From Streptomyces flaveus (GTDB lineage: Bacteria > Actinomycetota > Actinomycetes > Streptomycetales > Streptomycetaceae): a stretch of 64,000 nt of DNA. The stretch lies in contig NZ_BMPQ01000029.1 of NCBI RefSeq assembly GCF_014647675.1, positions 47,010 through 111,009 of the forward strand. The letters run 5' to 3'. The translations under genes were made by a program, and so were the position numbers. The notes under the pieces were generated by a model. That model was not told the DNA's origin and did not search any database. It worked only from the letters and a program-made list of their open reading frames with translations. Shown here in pieces: positions 24,701 to 33,514 of the stretch (the first letter of the stretch is position 1; every line of letters begins with the position of its first letter).

Positions 24701-26792
24701 GGCCGCCGTCCGGGCTGCCCAGGGTTACGGGCTCACGCGCGAGCAGGCCGAGGCGGTGGCCGACAGTCTCGGGCTGATGCCGTCGAAGGTCTCGCTGCTG
24801 CTGGAGACCGAGGGTATGGACTCCACGCTGGCCGATCTCCTCGCGGTGCAGGCCGAGTTCGACCGGCTGCCGAAGGCGACCACGATCCGTGTGGACTCGC
24901 TCAGCGAGGACGCCCAGAAGAAGCTGAAGGACCTCGGCTTCACGGTGAAGACCGTCCCCGGCACCCGCGAAATCAAGATCACGGCTCCGACGAAGGGCGC
25001 CCGCGGCGCGCTCAAAGCGCTGATCGACGAGCTCGGCGAAGTACCCGGCAGCAAGAACGTCTCGGTCGCCGCGAAGACCCAGGCCGCGATCAAGGACCTT
25101 GAGGAGGTCCAGAACCGAGTCCGGTCGACCAAGGGCAAGACCATCACCATGCGCGCCCCGACCGCGGAGGCTCGCAAGCAGCTCGAACAACTCGGCTTCA
25201 AGATCAAAAACACCAAGGGCAAGCGGGTCACCATCACCGTCCCCACCGGCACCCAAAAAGCCAACGTCGGTGCCCTGGACCAGGCAATCCGCAGCCTGCG
25301 CGACAGGTCGGTGACCATCACCACCCATCACGTGAACGTCTTCGAGACCATCCGCCGGGGACCCTCCACGACCGCAGACCTACTGCGCCAGCAGGCCGAC
25401 CGGTTCAGCCGGCATGCCGACGGCGCTGTCGTCGACTATTTCGCCGCCGGCGGCGTGCGGCGCGAGAATCACGTCGCGCAGATCGCCCCTGCCGGCTCCT
25501 GGCGGATCTGGGGAGAGCCGGAGACGGGCGGCGAGGCGTACATCCCGCTCGCGCAGTCGAAGCGCGCCCGCTCGCGCCGGATCGCCGAGGAGACCGTACG
25601 ACGCCTCGGTGGCGGCCCGATTGAGTGGTACGCCTCTGGTGGTCTCTCCGGTTGGTCGTACGAGGTGGAGTCGGGGCCCGAGCTGGGATCCGCCTCGTCG
25701 ATCCGCTCGAGTTCCATGCGCACGGTCAAGCGGCGCGGCAAGGAGGTCGAGGTCTTCGACCTGCGTCTGTTCGAGAAGAACCTGCGCAAGTCAGCTTCCC
25801 AGGCAGCCCGTTGGCGCAGGGACCTGGCCACCGTCGCGCGCCGGGCCGGGCAGGACGTAGCCGACGCCCTGGAGGCCATGGGCGAGGACGGCGTGGAGCT
25901 GACCCGGAAGATGGCCACCGGGACGACGAAGTACGTCCGCGACATGGCCAAGCAGTTGGAGAAGCTGGCCGGCACCGCGAAGGCGTCGCTCGGCGACTTC
26001 ACCCGCCAGCTCACCCAAGCGGTCAAGGACCAGTCGACGTTCGAGAAGAACCTAGCCCGGCTCGCTGCCCTCGGCTACGGCGACTTGGCGGCGATGCTCG
26101 CCGAGCAGGGAGACGAGGACGCCGAGGATCTCGCCAGCGCCGCGGTGAAGGACAAGAAGAAGGCGAAGAAGGCCAACGACGCGGCGAAAGCCGCCGGGAA
26201 GACCCTCGCGGACGAGGACCTCACCGACCTGCTCACCGTCATCACCGCGATCAAGTCGAGCACCACCGGCATCCACAAGGTCGCCGACACCACCGGCCTC
26301 GAGGAGGACCGGATCATCGAGGTCGGCAACCTCGGCCAGTCCCGCATCAAGTCCGCGCTCGGCTCCCGCGCTACGAAGTTCATCGAGGACCTGGCCAAGG
26401 CCAACAAGGGTCTGGCGTACGCGAGCGGCGGCATCTGGGAGCCCGGCATCTACTCCTCGCCCACCGCGCTGATCAAGTTCGCGGAGGCGAGCACGGGCGG
26501 GGAGGCGTTCATCCCGCTCGCCCCGACCAAGCGCGCGGCGGCGACGGCGGTGCTCGGCGACGTCGTGCAGCGTTTCGGCCTCCAACTCGCCTCAGCAGAG
26601 CCGACGTTCGCCCCGGTGCGCACGGTCGATGCCCGCCCGGCCGGATCGGTTCAGGTTGTCGTCGTACGGGAGCAGCAGCCCCTGATCGGCGCCATGCCCG
26701 TCACGGTCACCTCGGCTCAGGTCACTCCGCAGCAGATCGGCGCCGAGGTCATGCGGCGACTGCGTAACGCGCAGAGGGGAGGCCGGTTGTGA
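21711..26792 (+). CDS. Tail tape measure protein
   Basis: 1693 residues, the longest gene of the window, starting 9 bases after the chaperone extension. Residues about 125-330 carry the TP901-type tape measure core (for example A-A-D-A-A-E-A-M-V-E-L-A-K-A-G-F and G-T-A-L-R-G-M-M-A-N-L). Hydrophobic segments lie in the 530-700 region. Near the C-terminal third two related modules appear: G-G-E-A-Y-I-P-L-A-Q-S-K-R and G-G-E-A-F-I-P-L-A-P-T-K-R. By the usual rule of about 1.5 angstrom per residue the tail would be about 250 nm long. There is no frameshift or stop, so the gene is intact. Confidence 0.95.
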   Translation: MATYNLTVQLTAQANSLISGLRSAADAATDLGRRTRDLDRRLAALDASSRSTSRQIDLLGARAQATASRLGTLATRGGQTGNYLRRAGNDVGVLERSLRGAGQQATALTNLLAGGALVLGTGQLVEEGNRYQRQMNIFQAVTGATAGQMQRAAWMANQLGNDLTLPTTTAADAAEAMVELAKAGFRTDQAISATRASLQLASAAGVNAADSARYLGDIMDQFGLGADQAARASDILAATANNASGGIIDIYYAMRYAGPVAAGLGVSMEDAASAVGMLGKAGILGQTAGTALRGMMANLAAPTKEMRDGLHALGIEAWDAQGRFKGLRYVIAELSRAQHEMSQQDFTAAVKKSMGKPAMSGAIALAHQGTESFDALSQAVRESGAAAQITAARGQGLAGAMTLLQKQTRQTGLALYDAMAPGLEYVTRLMTRGLSGATPYLVAAIEYGRDLATLYGPELKANARSGLGELIDEAEQLLGPLQALGEHGLAAGLNLLINTARALGEVLGNAAEGAAPVASALGLLGDESSGVSNSLDILVTTANLAMSAVAGLSAVLVPVGEVVGTLVRAFGALPAPVQTAIAAMFLARRLTPVLGGLASTVSGRLTGAWRGFGAQMQVQQNLAARAGTSLTRYAAAFAVVESRIPVVGQMAAAFRSAQGPTTGFTGTLNGVTRAAGAGLLSAGRGLVAFMGGPWGAAMVGATVVLGLLASQQEKAARTAAEHQQRISSLTDALRESNGVIDETVRRQAAENVQTTKLAGNYGTLMDVLGKLGYSLSDVTDSYLGQGESIDDLAGKMRALADQEKDAFNRSSRGDKDREAILERAGAYASAAKALEDMSGDAATATRNAKDLEQAQKGSGSGASAYDRLKTAVGELADTTADADTRTRALKDALDLLSGGSISLQAAEARVNSAILDVNEALDHGIDKANGFAKALLNNNGTLNTTTRNGQQLYQSLTSLSDAAADASVSAYALAQQNGKSLPESLAAARTQMDKARTAAVRAAQGYGLTREQAEAVADSLGLMPSKVSLLLETEGMDSTLADLLAVQAEFDRLPKATTIRVDSLSEDAQKKLKDLGFTVKTVPGTREIKITAPTKGARGALKALIDELGEVPGSKNVSVAAKTQAAIKDLEEVQNRVRSTKGKTITMRAPTAEARKQLEQLGFKIKNTKGKRVTITVPTGTQKANVGALDQAIRSLRDRSVTITTHHVNVFETIRRGPSTTADLLRQQADRFSRHADGAVVDYFAAGGVRRENHVAQIAPAGSWRIWGEPETGGEAYIPLAQSKRARSRRIAEETVRRLGGGPIEWYASGGLSGWSYEVESGPELGSASSIRSSSMRTVKRRGKEVEVFDLRLFEKNLRKSASQAARWRRDLATVARRAGQDVADALEAMGEDGVELTRKMATGTTKYVRDMAKQLEKLAGTAKASLGDFTRQLTQAVKDQSTFEKNLARLAALGYGDLAAMLAEQGDEDAEDLASAAVKDKKKAKKANDAAKAAGKTLADEDLTDLLTVITAIKSSTTGIHKVADTTGLEEDRIIEVGNLGQSRIKSALGSRATKFIEDLAKANKGLAYASGGIWEPGIYSSPTALIKFAEASTGGEAFIPLAPTKRAAATAVLGDVVQRFGLQLASAEPTFAPVRTVDARPAGSVQVVVVREQQPLIGAMPVTVTSAQVTPQQIGAEVMRRLRNAQRGGRL

Positions 26793-27685
26793 TGGCGGAG
26801 CTCGGTGAGTGGCAGATCGAGATCGCCGGAGTGCTGATCGGTGCCGGGACTGATGTACCGGTGAGCGAGGTCGAGGGTCTCGGTATCCCCGAATTTCGTA
26901 CACAGGATGTGGATAACCCGGCCGGAGACGGCGCGTTCCCCGGCATCGACCTCTACGCGGCCCGGACCATCCGCATCGAGGCAGGCATCCGCACCGCAGG
27001 CAACCCGGCCGCGGCCCTCGACGTCCTCGGCCGCCTCCAACGCGCCGCCGACGACCCGGCCGTACGGACAGACTCGAGCGCCCAGACCGTACTGCGCCTG
27101 CGCTGGCCCGGCCGCACAACTCGCCGCCTGTACGGTCGACTTCGCCGCGTGGAAGCCACCAGCACCGCGAAGACGCTACACGGCTGGATCCCGCTCGACC
27201 TCGAGTTCGCAGCCCTCGACCCGCGCTTCCACGCCGACGACGCCTCCGCGCTCACCCTCGCCCTGTCCGCCAACAGCCTGGGCGGCTTCCGCGCCCCACT
27301 GGTCGCCCCGCTGACGACGGGCGTGGCGATCCCCGACGAACGGCGCGGCTGGGTACGCAACGACGGCGACCTCCCGGCCTGGCCGTCGCTGCGCATCACC
27401 GGCCCGTGCGTCAACCCTCGCATCCGACATGTCGAGTCCGGCCGGGTGATCGAGCTGTCCGTCGCGTTGGCACGCGGCGAGTACGTCGAGATCGAGACCC
27501 GTCCCGGAACCCGCTGGGCGCTCCGGAACGGCACCGGCAACCTCGCCCCCGCCCTGTCACCAGCCTCCCGGCTGGACACCTTCACCATCCCGCCCGGCAC
27601 CAGCGAGATCTGGTGGACCGCACGCGACTACACCAACGCCACCCGCCTGGCCGTGACTTGGCGCGCGGCGTACGCCGCCCTGTGA
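26792..27685 (+). CDS. Distal tail (Dit-like) protein
   Basis: A 297-residue protein whose ATG overlaps the tape measure stop (TGATG). It occupies the Dit position directly after the tape measure. It is beta-rich, with an N-terminal ring-type domain (G-A-G-T-D-V-P-V-S-E-V-E-G-L) and a C-terminal jelly-roll-like half ending F-T-I-P-P-G-T-S-E-I-W-W-T-A-R-D. Dit forms the hub ring at the tail tip. Assignment rests on position plus general composition. Confidence 0.75.
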   Translation: MAELGEWQIEIAGVLIGAGTDVPVSEVEGLGIPEFRTQDVDNPAGDGAFPGIDLYAARTIRIEAGIRTAGNPAAALDVLGRLQRAADDPAVRTDSSAQTVLRLRWPGRTTRRLYGRLRRVEATSTAKTLHGWIPLDLEFAALDPRFHADDASALTLALSANSLGGFRAPLVAPLTTGVAIPDERRGWVRNDGDLPAWPSLRITGPCVNPRIRHVESGRVIELSVALARGEYVEIETRPGTRWALRNGTGNLAPALSPASRLDTFTIPPGTSEIWWTARDYTNATRLAVTWRAAYAAL

Positions 27686-27701
27686 TGCAAGGAGTTCGTA
27701 C

Positions 27702-28631
27702 GTGACGCTGATCAACCCGCCGCTGCTCACCCACGGCGGAACGCACGCCGCCCGCGCCTTCCGCATGATGGTCCGCGACCTCGCGCGCGGCTCGCAGGGC
27801 GTGACCGAGGGCGACGATCTCAAGGTGAAGCAGCTGTCCACGCCCGGCGCCGGTGTACGGGTCGTGGACGGCTCCGCGGTGATCCGGGGTGCGACATGGG
27901 GGCAGGGCTCGTACACGCAGTACAACGTCGGCGACGCCACCGTGCCCATCGCGCCCACAGGTGCCGGCGCCCGCTCGGATCTGGTCTGCCTGCGCGTGGA
28001 GGACCCCGAATACGAAGGCACCCGCAACCCGGAAACCGCCGAGATCGGCTACTTCCACGTGGTCAGCAACGTATCGGCCACCACCACGACGGTGCCCTCC
28101 GGCATGACCGCCGTTCCGCTCGCCCGCCTCGACATCCCGGCCAACACGTCCGTCATCACGGACTCGATGATCAAGGACGTGCGGCAGATCGCGAACCCGC
28201 GCCGCGACCGCAAGCTGTACACCTCCTTCCCCGGCTCGCTGAGCACGCTGACGTACTCCGACAACAAATGGCACAAATGGCCGACCGCAGCGAAGTGGAC
28301 GATCCCGGTGCCCACATGGGCGACCGGCGCCAAGCTGGTCACCACCTTCGCCGGACTGCGAATGACCCGCGCCGACGTGTACGCCCGCATGCAGAACGCC
28401 TTCGGCACCGTCCTGGGCCAGGACACCGTCATTGACGACGACCAGGGCAGCCAGACCCGCCGCAACACCATCGTCCTCGCCGACAACCTCACCATCCCCG
28501 CCGCAATGCGCGGCACCTCCCAGACCCTGTACGTGCAGACGTACATGTCGAAGATCGAGACCGGCGACCTCAGTGTCGACGGCTCCACCTCCCTGGTCGC
28601 GGACGTCGAGTTCACCGAAGGCGTGCGGTGA
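27702..28631 (+). CDS. Phage minor tail/baseplate protein
   Basis: A 309-residue protein from a GTG behind AAGGAG. N-terminal region P-P-L-L-T-H-G-G-T-H-A-A-R-A-F-R-M-M-V-R-D-L is followed by a middle section of strands and a C-terminal beta domain. It sits between Dit and the hub-like protein, so it belongs to the tail tip or upper baseplate. I do not recognise a precise family. Confidence 0.7.
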   Translation: MTLINPPLLTHGGTHAARAFRMMVRDLARGSQGVTEGDDLKVKQLSTPGAGVRVVDGSAVIRGATWGQGSYTQYNVGDATVPIAPTGAGARSDLVCLRVEDPEYEGTRNPETAEIGYFHVVSNVSATTTTVPSGMTAVPLARLDIPANTSVITDSMIKDVRQIANPRRDRKLYTSFPGSLSTLTYSDNKWHKWPTAAKWTIPVPTWATGAKLVTTFAGLRMTRADVYARMQNAFGTVLGQDTVIDDDQGSQTRRNTIVLADNLTIPAAMRGTSQTLYVQTYMSKIETGDLSVDGSTSLVADVEFTEGVR

Positions 28632-28641
28632 GGCCAAGCCG

Positions 28642-29736
28642 ATGACCGCGTCGTACCGCTACCGCAGCTGGCACGCCCTGACCGGCGAACTGCTCGCCAC
28701 CGACCTGCCGCTGTCACAGGTCGAGTTCGGGCTGGCCCTCAACGCGGCCGGCGACTTCTCCGGCCGCCTGGAGCCGCGCTTCGCCCACCTGCTCCCCGCC
28801 CAACTCGACCCCGGCAACACGCTGCTGACCGCCGAACGGGACGGCACGCTGCTGTGGGGCGGCATCGTCTGGCGAGCCGAGCCGGAAGGCGCCACCTACC
28901 CGATCGAGGCGGCAGGCTGGGGCAGCTACCTGCACCGCCGCCACGACATCCACGGCAATCTGGGCGGCCGCGGCCCGTACACGTACGCCGATCCCTGCCA
29001 GGTCATCCGCGACGTGTGGGCGTACGCGCAGTCCCAGCCCGACGGGAACCTCGGCGTGACGGTGGACGCCACCACCAGCAAGGCCAAGGCTGGCACACCG
29101 GCCGAGCCGTACAGCACCGACTGGTGGGAGGCCCCGGTCCTCGGCGAGGTCGTCGACGACATGACCGAGATCGACGGCGGCCCCGAGTGGACCGAGACCA
29201 CCGACTGGACCGCCACGGGTCGGCCCGGCGGCCGTATCCGCCTCGGCTGGCCGCGTCTGGGTACCCGCCGCACCGACATCTCCTTCGCCTCCGGCACGAA
29301 CGTCGCCGCCACCGTCCCGGTGACCTACGACGCCGACGCCTACGCCCAGGTCGTCATCGCCCTCGGCGCGGGTGAAGGCCGCGGTCGCCGCCGCGCCATC
29401 GACGCCATCCGCAACGGCCGTCTCCGCCTGGAACACGTCCTCGAAGCCCCCGCCGAGAAGGCCAACGACCGGCTCGCCGCCCGAGCCCGTACCGAACGCA
29501 CCGCCCGCCAGATCCTCGGCGAGGTCACCGAGATCCAGGTCATCGACCACCCCGCGGCTCCGATCGGCAGCTGGCAGATCGGCGACGACGTCCGCGTGTC
29601 CCTGCACGACCAGTGGTCGGACTTCGACGGCTGGTGCCGCATCACCGGCTGGACGCTTCGCCCGCCCCAGGGCCAGGACCCGGAGCGCATCACGCTCACT
29701 CTCGCCCGCGCCGACCGCTTCACCTACGGGAGCTGA
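28642..29736 (+). CDS. Tail-tip hub protein (Tal/gp27-like)
   Basis: A 364-residue protein from the ATG at 28642. Features typical of actinophage hub proteins: N-terminal beta domain (L-S-Q-V-E-F-G-L-A-L-N-A-A-G-D-F-S-G), then W-G-G-I-V-W and A-A-G-W-G-S-Y-L. A late segment, W-Q-I-G-D-D-V-R-V followed by W-C-R-I-T-G-W-T-L, corresponds to the last barrel. This class forms the central trimer through which the tape measure exits. No catalytic domain is fused to it. Confidence 0.75.
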   Translation: MTASYRYRSWHALTGELLATDLPLSQVEFGLALNAAGDFSGRLEPRFAHLLPAQLDPGNTLLTAERDGTLLWGGIVWRAEPEGATYPIEAAGWGSYLHRRHDIHGNLGGRGPYTYADPCQVIRDVWAYAQSQPDGNLGVTVDATTSKAKAGTPAEPYSTDWWEAPVLGEVVDDMTEIDGGPEWTETTDWTATGRPGGRIRLGWPRLGTRRTDISFASGTNVAATVPVTYDADAYAQVVIALGAGEGRGRRRAIDAIRNGRLRLEHVLEAPAEKANDRLAARARTERTARQILGEVTEIQVIDHPAAPIGSWQIGDDVRVSLHDQWSDFDGWCRITGWTLRPPQGQDPERITLTLARADRFTYGS

Positions 29737-29741
29737 CCGCG

Positions 29742-32021
29742 ATGGCCAACGACTTGGCGCGGCTGGCCGCCCGCATCGCCGCCCTCGAGCGCCGCCTCAC
29801 CCAGCAGACCCGAACCTCCCGGCTCGCGTACTCCTCCATCGAGGACGGAGCGGTCGAGGTGTACGACGCCGGCGGCTCGCTCCGCGCCATCATCGGCCAA
29901 CAGTCGGACGGAACCACCGGTATTAACCCGGTTAACGGTCCGCCTCCGCCCGCCCCCTCCGCAGCCCAGGTGGAACCGGTCCTCAATGGCCTGCGCATCA
30001 CCTGGGACGGCACCTTCGCCGACACGGACGCCGCTCCGCTGGACCTGTCCCGCATACAGGTCCACCTCCTGAAATCGCCGACGACCGAACCCGACATGAT
30101 GTGGCCCGCCGCGACGATCGAAGCCGCGTCAGGCGCTTCGGTCACGATCGCCACGAACTACTACGGCGACCTCTGGGTCCGCCTGATCGCGGTGAACACC
30201 TCCGGTACGCCAAGCACCGTCTCGGCCGCAGTCCAGACGGCGGCCCGTCGAGCTGCCTCCGCCGACCTGGGCAACAGCGTCATCCAACAAGGCCATGTGG
30301 CCGTGGGCGCCATCACCACACCCCACCTGGCGGTCGGCTCGGTCACCCCGGAGCAGATCGCGGTGGGCCAGGGCACGAACCTGATCCCGGACCCGGGCTT
30401 CGAGGGCGCGGTGATCGCGGGCGCGGTCGCCGCGGCCGGAGCGCCCTGGTCCCTGGCCCGCGGCAACCGCACCGGAGTAGGGGTCCGCGTGGACTGCCTC
30501 GCGGACGAGGCAACGTACTTCACACTGCCGCTGGCCACTGTGCCCGTGCTGGCCGGCGCCCAGCTGTACCTCGCAGTCGACGTCCTGGTCTCCGACGACC
30601 TCGACGCCCAGGCCGTGAAGATCCTCGCCCGCTGGGAGAACGCGGCCGGAACGGTCTTCGGCTATGGCGTCGTGGAGAAGCCGAACCCGGCACCAGGCAT
30701 GTGGCAGCGCATCACCGGCCAGGTGGCTGCCCCGCAGGGCACCACCCAGGCCGTACTCGCCTTGGAGGCATCCGCCGCCACGACCGGCTGGGCGGTCTTC
30801 GACAACGCCGAGGCCCACACCATCTTCGGCCGCGTGGTCGGCGGCGCCCGCGCCGAACTCGGCCCCGACGGCCTACGCCTGTACGACGAGACCGGCGAAC
30901 CGGCCGTATCCCTGGTCACCGGCACCCCGCAGTACCTGACCCTGCGCAGCGGCGGCCAAGCGGTCGCGACCATCGACACCAACGGAAACGCCGGTTTCGC
31001 CGACCTCGCGGTCGCAGGCGAACTGACGGTCGGCGGCGACCCGGTAACGGCCCTGCTCGGCGCGCAGGCCCGCGGCCTGATCGCGATCGACTACCAAACA
31101 ACCTCCGTCCGCACGACCGGCAGTGAGTACGGCTTCGTCGAGCTCGCCTTCGAAGCGGACACGACCCGCATGTACCGGATCATCTTCGACGCCATCGCCA
31201 ACCCATCCGCCGCCGGAGGAGAACTACAGCTCCGCCTACGCGACGGAGGCCCCGAAGCCCCCACCATCACCTCCCCCCAACTCCAGCTGGCCACCCACCA
31301 CTTGGCCATCGGCAACTCCAGCCGCGTACGCCTTGAACTCATCCGATCCGGCACCACACTCGGCGCGGGCCTGCACCGCCTCCTGATCACCTTCAAGAAC
31401 GAGTACGGCCCCGACGGCCAGTACGTCGACCTGTACGGCGCCGCCAACAGCCCCGGCGTCCTGTACGTCGAGGACATCGGCGCCCACGTACCGGAAACCG
31501 GCGGCTACAACACCGGAGGCGACACCAGCGCCCCGCCCGCACGCACGTACACCAAGACGTACGCGGCGTCGTGGTCCGGCTCGTACGCGAACCGCTCCGG
31601 CTACAACGCGTACTACGGAAACAGTTGCCTGCAGGGCTACTACAGCTCCAACAACGGCATCCAGGCGAGCCTGATCGGCTTCCCCGCCCAACTCGCCACG
31701 GACCTCTCCGGAGCGACGATCCAGAAGGCGGAGATCTACCTCTACTTCGAGCACTGGTACTACGCAGCCGGCGGCACGGCCGTCATCCGCGCCCACTCAC
31801 ACGCCACCCGCCCCAAGAAGTTCTCCTGCGACACCGAGGCGAAGAGCATCAACTGGTCCCGCAACCAGGGCAAGTGGGTCGACATCACCTCGGTCTTCGA
31901 CTCGACAAAGTGGCGAGGCATCGCCCTGGACCCCAACACCACCAGCCGCACGTACTACGGCCGCGCCCGCGGCGTGGGTCAGACGTACTCGCCCAAGCTC
32001 CGCGTCACGTACACCAAGTGA
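29742..32021 (+). CDS. Tail fibre/receptor-binding-type tail tip protein
   Basis: A 759-residue protein. The N-terminus has a short coiled coil (R-L-A-A-R-I-A-A-L-E-R-R-L) and a fibronectin-like section (residues about 75-170). A fibre-like segment N-S-V-I-Q-Q-G-H-V-A-V-G-A-I-T and a carbohydrate-binding-like jelly roll (from G-T-N-L-I-P-D-P-G-F-E-G) follow. The C-terminal domain of about 170 residues is rich in Tyr, Trp and Ser and probably contacts the cell surface. It precedes the GH6-type protein by 22 bases, suggesting both act in host surface recognition. Confidence 0.75.
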   Translation: MANDLARLAARIAALERRLTQQTRTSRLAYSSIEDGAVEVYDAGGSLRAIIGQQSDGTTGINPVNGPPPPAPSAAQVEPVLNGLRITWDGTFADTDAAPLDLSRIQVHLLKSPTTEPDMMWPAATIEAASGASVTIATNYYGDLWVRLIAVNTSGTPSTVSAAVQTAARRAASADLGNSVIQQGHVAVGAITTPHLAVGSVTPEQIAVGQGTNLIPDPGFEGAVIAGAVAAAGAPWSLARGNRTGVGVRVDCLADEATYFTLPLATVPVLAGAQLYLAVDVLVSDDLDAQAVKILARWENAAGTVFGYGVVEKPNPAPGMWQRITGQVAAPQGTTQAVLALEASAATTGWAVFDNAEAHTIFGRVVGGARAELGPDGLRLYDETGEPAVSLVTGTPQYLTLRSGGQAVATIDTNGNAGFADLAVAGELTVGGDPVTALLGAQARGLIAIDYQTTSVRTTGSEYGFVELAFEADTTRMYRIIFDAIANPSAAGGELQLRLRDGGPEAPTITSPQLQLATHHLAIGNSSRVRLELIRSGTTLGAGLHRLLITFKNEYGPDGQYVDLYGAANSPGVLYVEDIGAHVPETGGYNTGGDTSAPPARTYTKTYAASWSGSYANRSGYNAYYGNSCLQGYYSSNNGIQASLIGFPAQLATDLSGATIQKAEIYLYFEHWYYAAGGTAVIRAHSHATRPKKFSCDTEAKSINWSRNQGKWVDITSVFDSTKWRGIALDPNTTSRTYYGRARGVGQTYSPKLRVTYTK

Positions 32022-32043
32022 CCGCCCAACGAAGGGAGAAGAG

Positions 32044-33375
32044 GTGCCCGCCCTCTACGGGGACCTGATCACGAACGGCAGCTTCACGGCCGGAACGACA
32101 GGCTGGTGGACCGGCGACCCGACGTATATCACCGTGACCGCACCCGGCACCGGCCTGGAGGCCACCGCCACCACAGACGCGACCAACCTCTGGGACGCCC
32201 TGCTCGGCCAGGACAACCTCCTCCTCAGACCCGGCTGCCGCTACACCCTGTCCTTCACGGCCCGAGCCAGCCAGCCCGGCACCACCCTCCGCGCCCAAGT
32301 CGGACTCGGCGCCGCTCCATGGACCCCGGCGCTCGACAAGACGCTGACACTCGGCACCGCGGACACCTGCTTCACGCTCCCCTTCACCTCGACCTTGGAC
32401 ACGGCAACGGGCCAACTCTCCTTCCAGTTCGGCCAGTCCACCGCAGTCACCGTCCACCTCACCGAGATCCGCCTGACCTGCTCGACCGCCGACGAGGGCT
32501 TCTACGTCGACCCGAACTCGAACGCGGCGAAGTGGCTCACCGCCAACCGGGACGACCCCCGCGCGAAGAAGATCGACCGCTCCCTGGTCCGCCGCCCAGG
32601 CGCCCGCTGGTTCGGCGACTGGAACAAGGACATCAAGACGGACCTCGACGCCTACGTCGGGGCCGCAGCCGCCAAGGGTCAACTCCCGATCATCACCCTC
32701 TACAACATTCACAACCGCGACAACGGCGGTCAGAGCTCCGGCGGAGCCCCTTCCCCGGAGGCATACCGAGCCTGGATCGACGCGGCCACGGCCGGCATCG
32801 CCGACCGCCCCGCCCTGGTCATCGTCGAACCGGACTCCCTCGCCCAACTCGGCAACCTCCCCACGGACACGGCCCGCACCGAACGCACCGCACTGATCGC
32901 GTACGCCGCCGAGGCCCTCGGCGCCCTCCCCGCGACCACGGTCTACCTGGACGGCGGCAACGCCACCTGGATCCGCCCCGCCGAGATGGCCACCCTCCTG
33001 CGGGACGCAGGAGTCGCCCACGTCCGCGGCTTCGCGGTGAACGTCGCGAACTTCGACGCAGTCGACGTCTGCTGCACCTACGCCACCCAGATCACCACCG
33101 AACTGGCCCGCCTCGGCCTCCCCGGAACCGGCTTCGTCGTGGACACCTCCCGCAACGGCAACGGCGCGATGAACGCAGAGGGCCAGCACGTCGATTGGTG
33201 CAACCCGGCTGGCCGCCGCCTGGGCGTCCCCAGTTCGATCGGAGTCGGCGGCGCCGATTACCTTCTCTGGATCAAGGTCCCGGGCGACTCGGACGGCTCA
33301 TGCGGCATCGGCGAAGGCATCTCAGCGGGAACCTTCTCGCCGTATTTGGCGGAGCGTCTGATCGACGGCTGGTAG
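32044..33375 (+). CDS. Tail-associated glycoside hydrolase family 6 (cellulase-like) protein with N-terminal carbohydrate-binding module
   Basis: A 443-residue protein from a GTG behind GGGAGAAGAG. Residues 1-145 form a CBM4/9-like jelly roll (N-G-S-F-T-A-G-T-T-G-W-W). Residues 150-443 are a GH6 domain: Y-N-I-H-N-R-D-N-G-G (D226, the conserved loop Asp) and V-I-V-E-P-D-S-L (D264, the general acid). W-C-N-P-A-G-R-R-L-G and W-I-K-V-P-G-D-S-D-G follow. GH6 enzymes cut beta-1,4-glucan by inversion. There is no signal peptide, so it is not a secreted host cellulase. Its place between tail fibre and lysis genes implies a virion enzyme acting on surface beta-glucan. Confidence 0.88.
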   Translation: MPALYGDLITNGSFTAGTTGWWTGDPTYITVTAPGTGLEATATTDATNLWDALLGQDNLLLRPGCRYTLSFTARASQPGTTLRAQVGLGAAPWTPALDKTLTLGTADTCFTLPFTSTLDTATGQLSFQFGQSTAVTVHLTEIRLTCSTADEGFYVDPNSNAAKWLTANRDDPRAKKIDRSLVRRPGARWFGDWNKDIKTDLDAYVGAAAAKGQLPIITLYNIHNRDNGGQSSGGAPSPEAYRAWIDAATAGIADRPALVIVEPDSLAQLGNLPTDTARTERTALIAYAAEALGALPATTVYLDGGNATWIRPAEMATLLRDAGVAHVRGFAVNVANFDAVDVCCTYATQITTELARLGLPGTGFVVDTSRNGNGAMNAEGQHVDWCNPAGRRLGVPSSIGVGGADYLLWIKVPGDSDGSCGIGEGISAGTFSPYLAERLIDGW

Positions 33376-33514
33376 CCCGTAGCAGTGTCAAGGAAAAGTT
33401 GAACTTTCCTCAAGTTCTCCTCAGGGTTTTGATCATGCTCTTGTTGCGTGCATGACCTGCACCTACTGTCCAGGTACTTGATCGCCACGGGGGCGGTCCA
33501 CCGGAAGGTGTTAC

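Noticed and set aside
32044..33375. Host-secreted cellulase captured by chance
   Set aside because: There is no signal peptide, the start is closely spaced behind the tail-fibre gene, and lysis genes follow, so a virion role is more likely.
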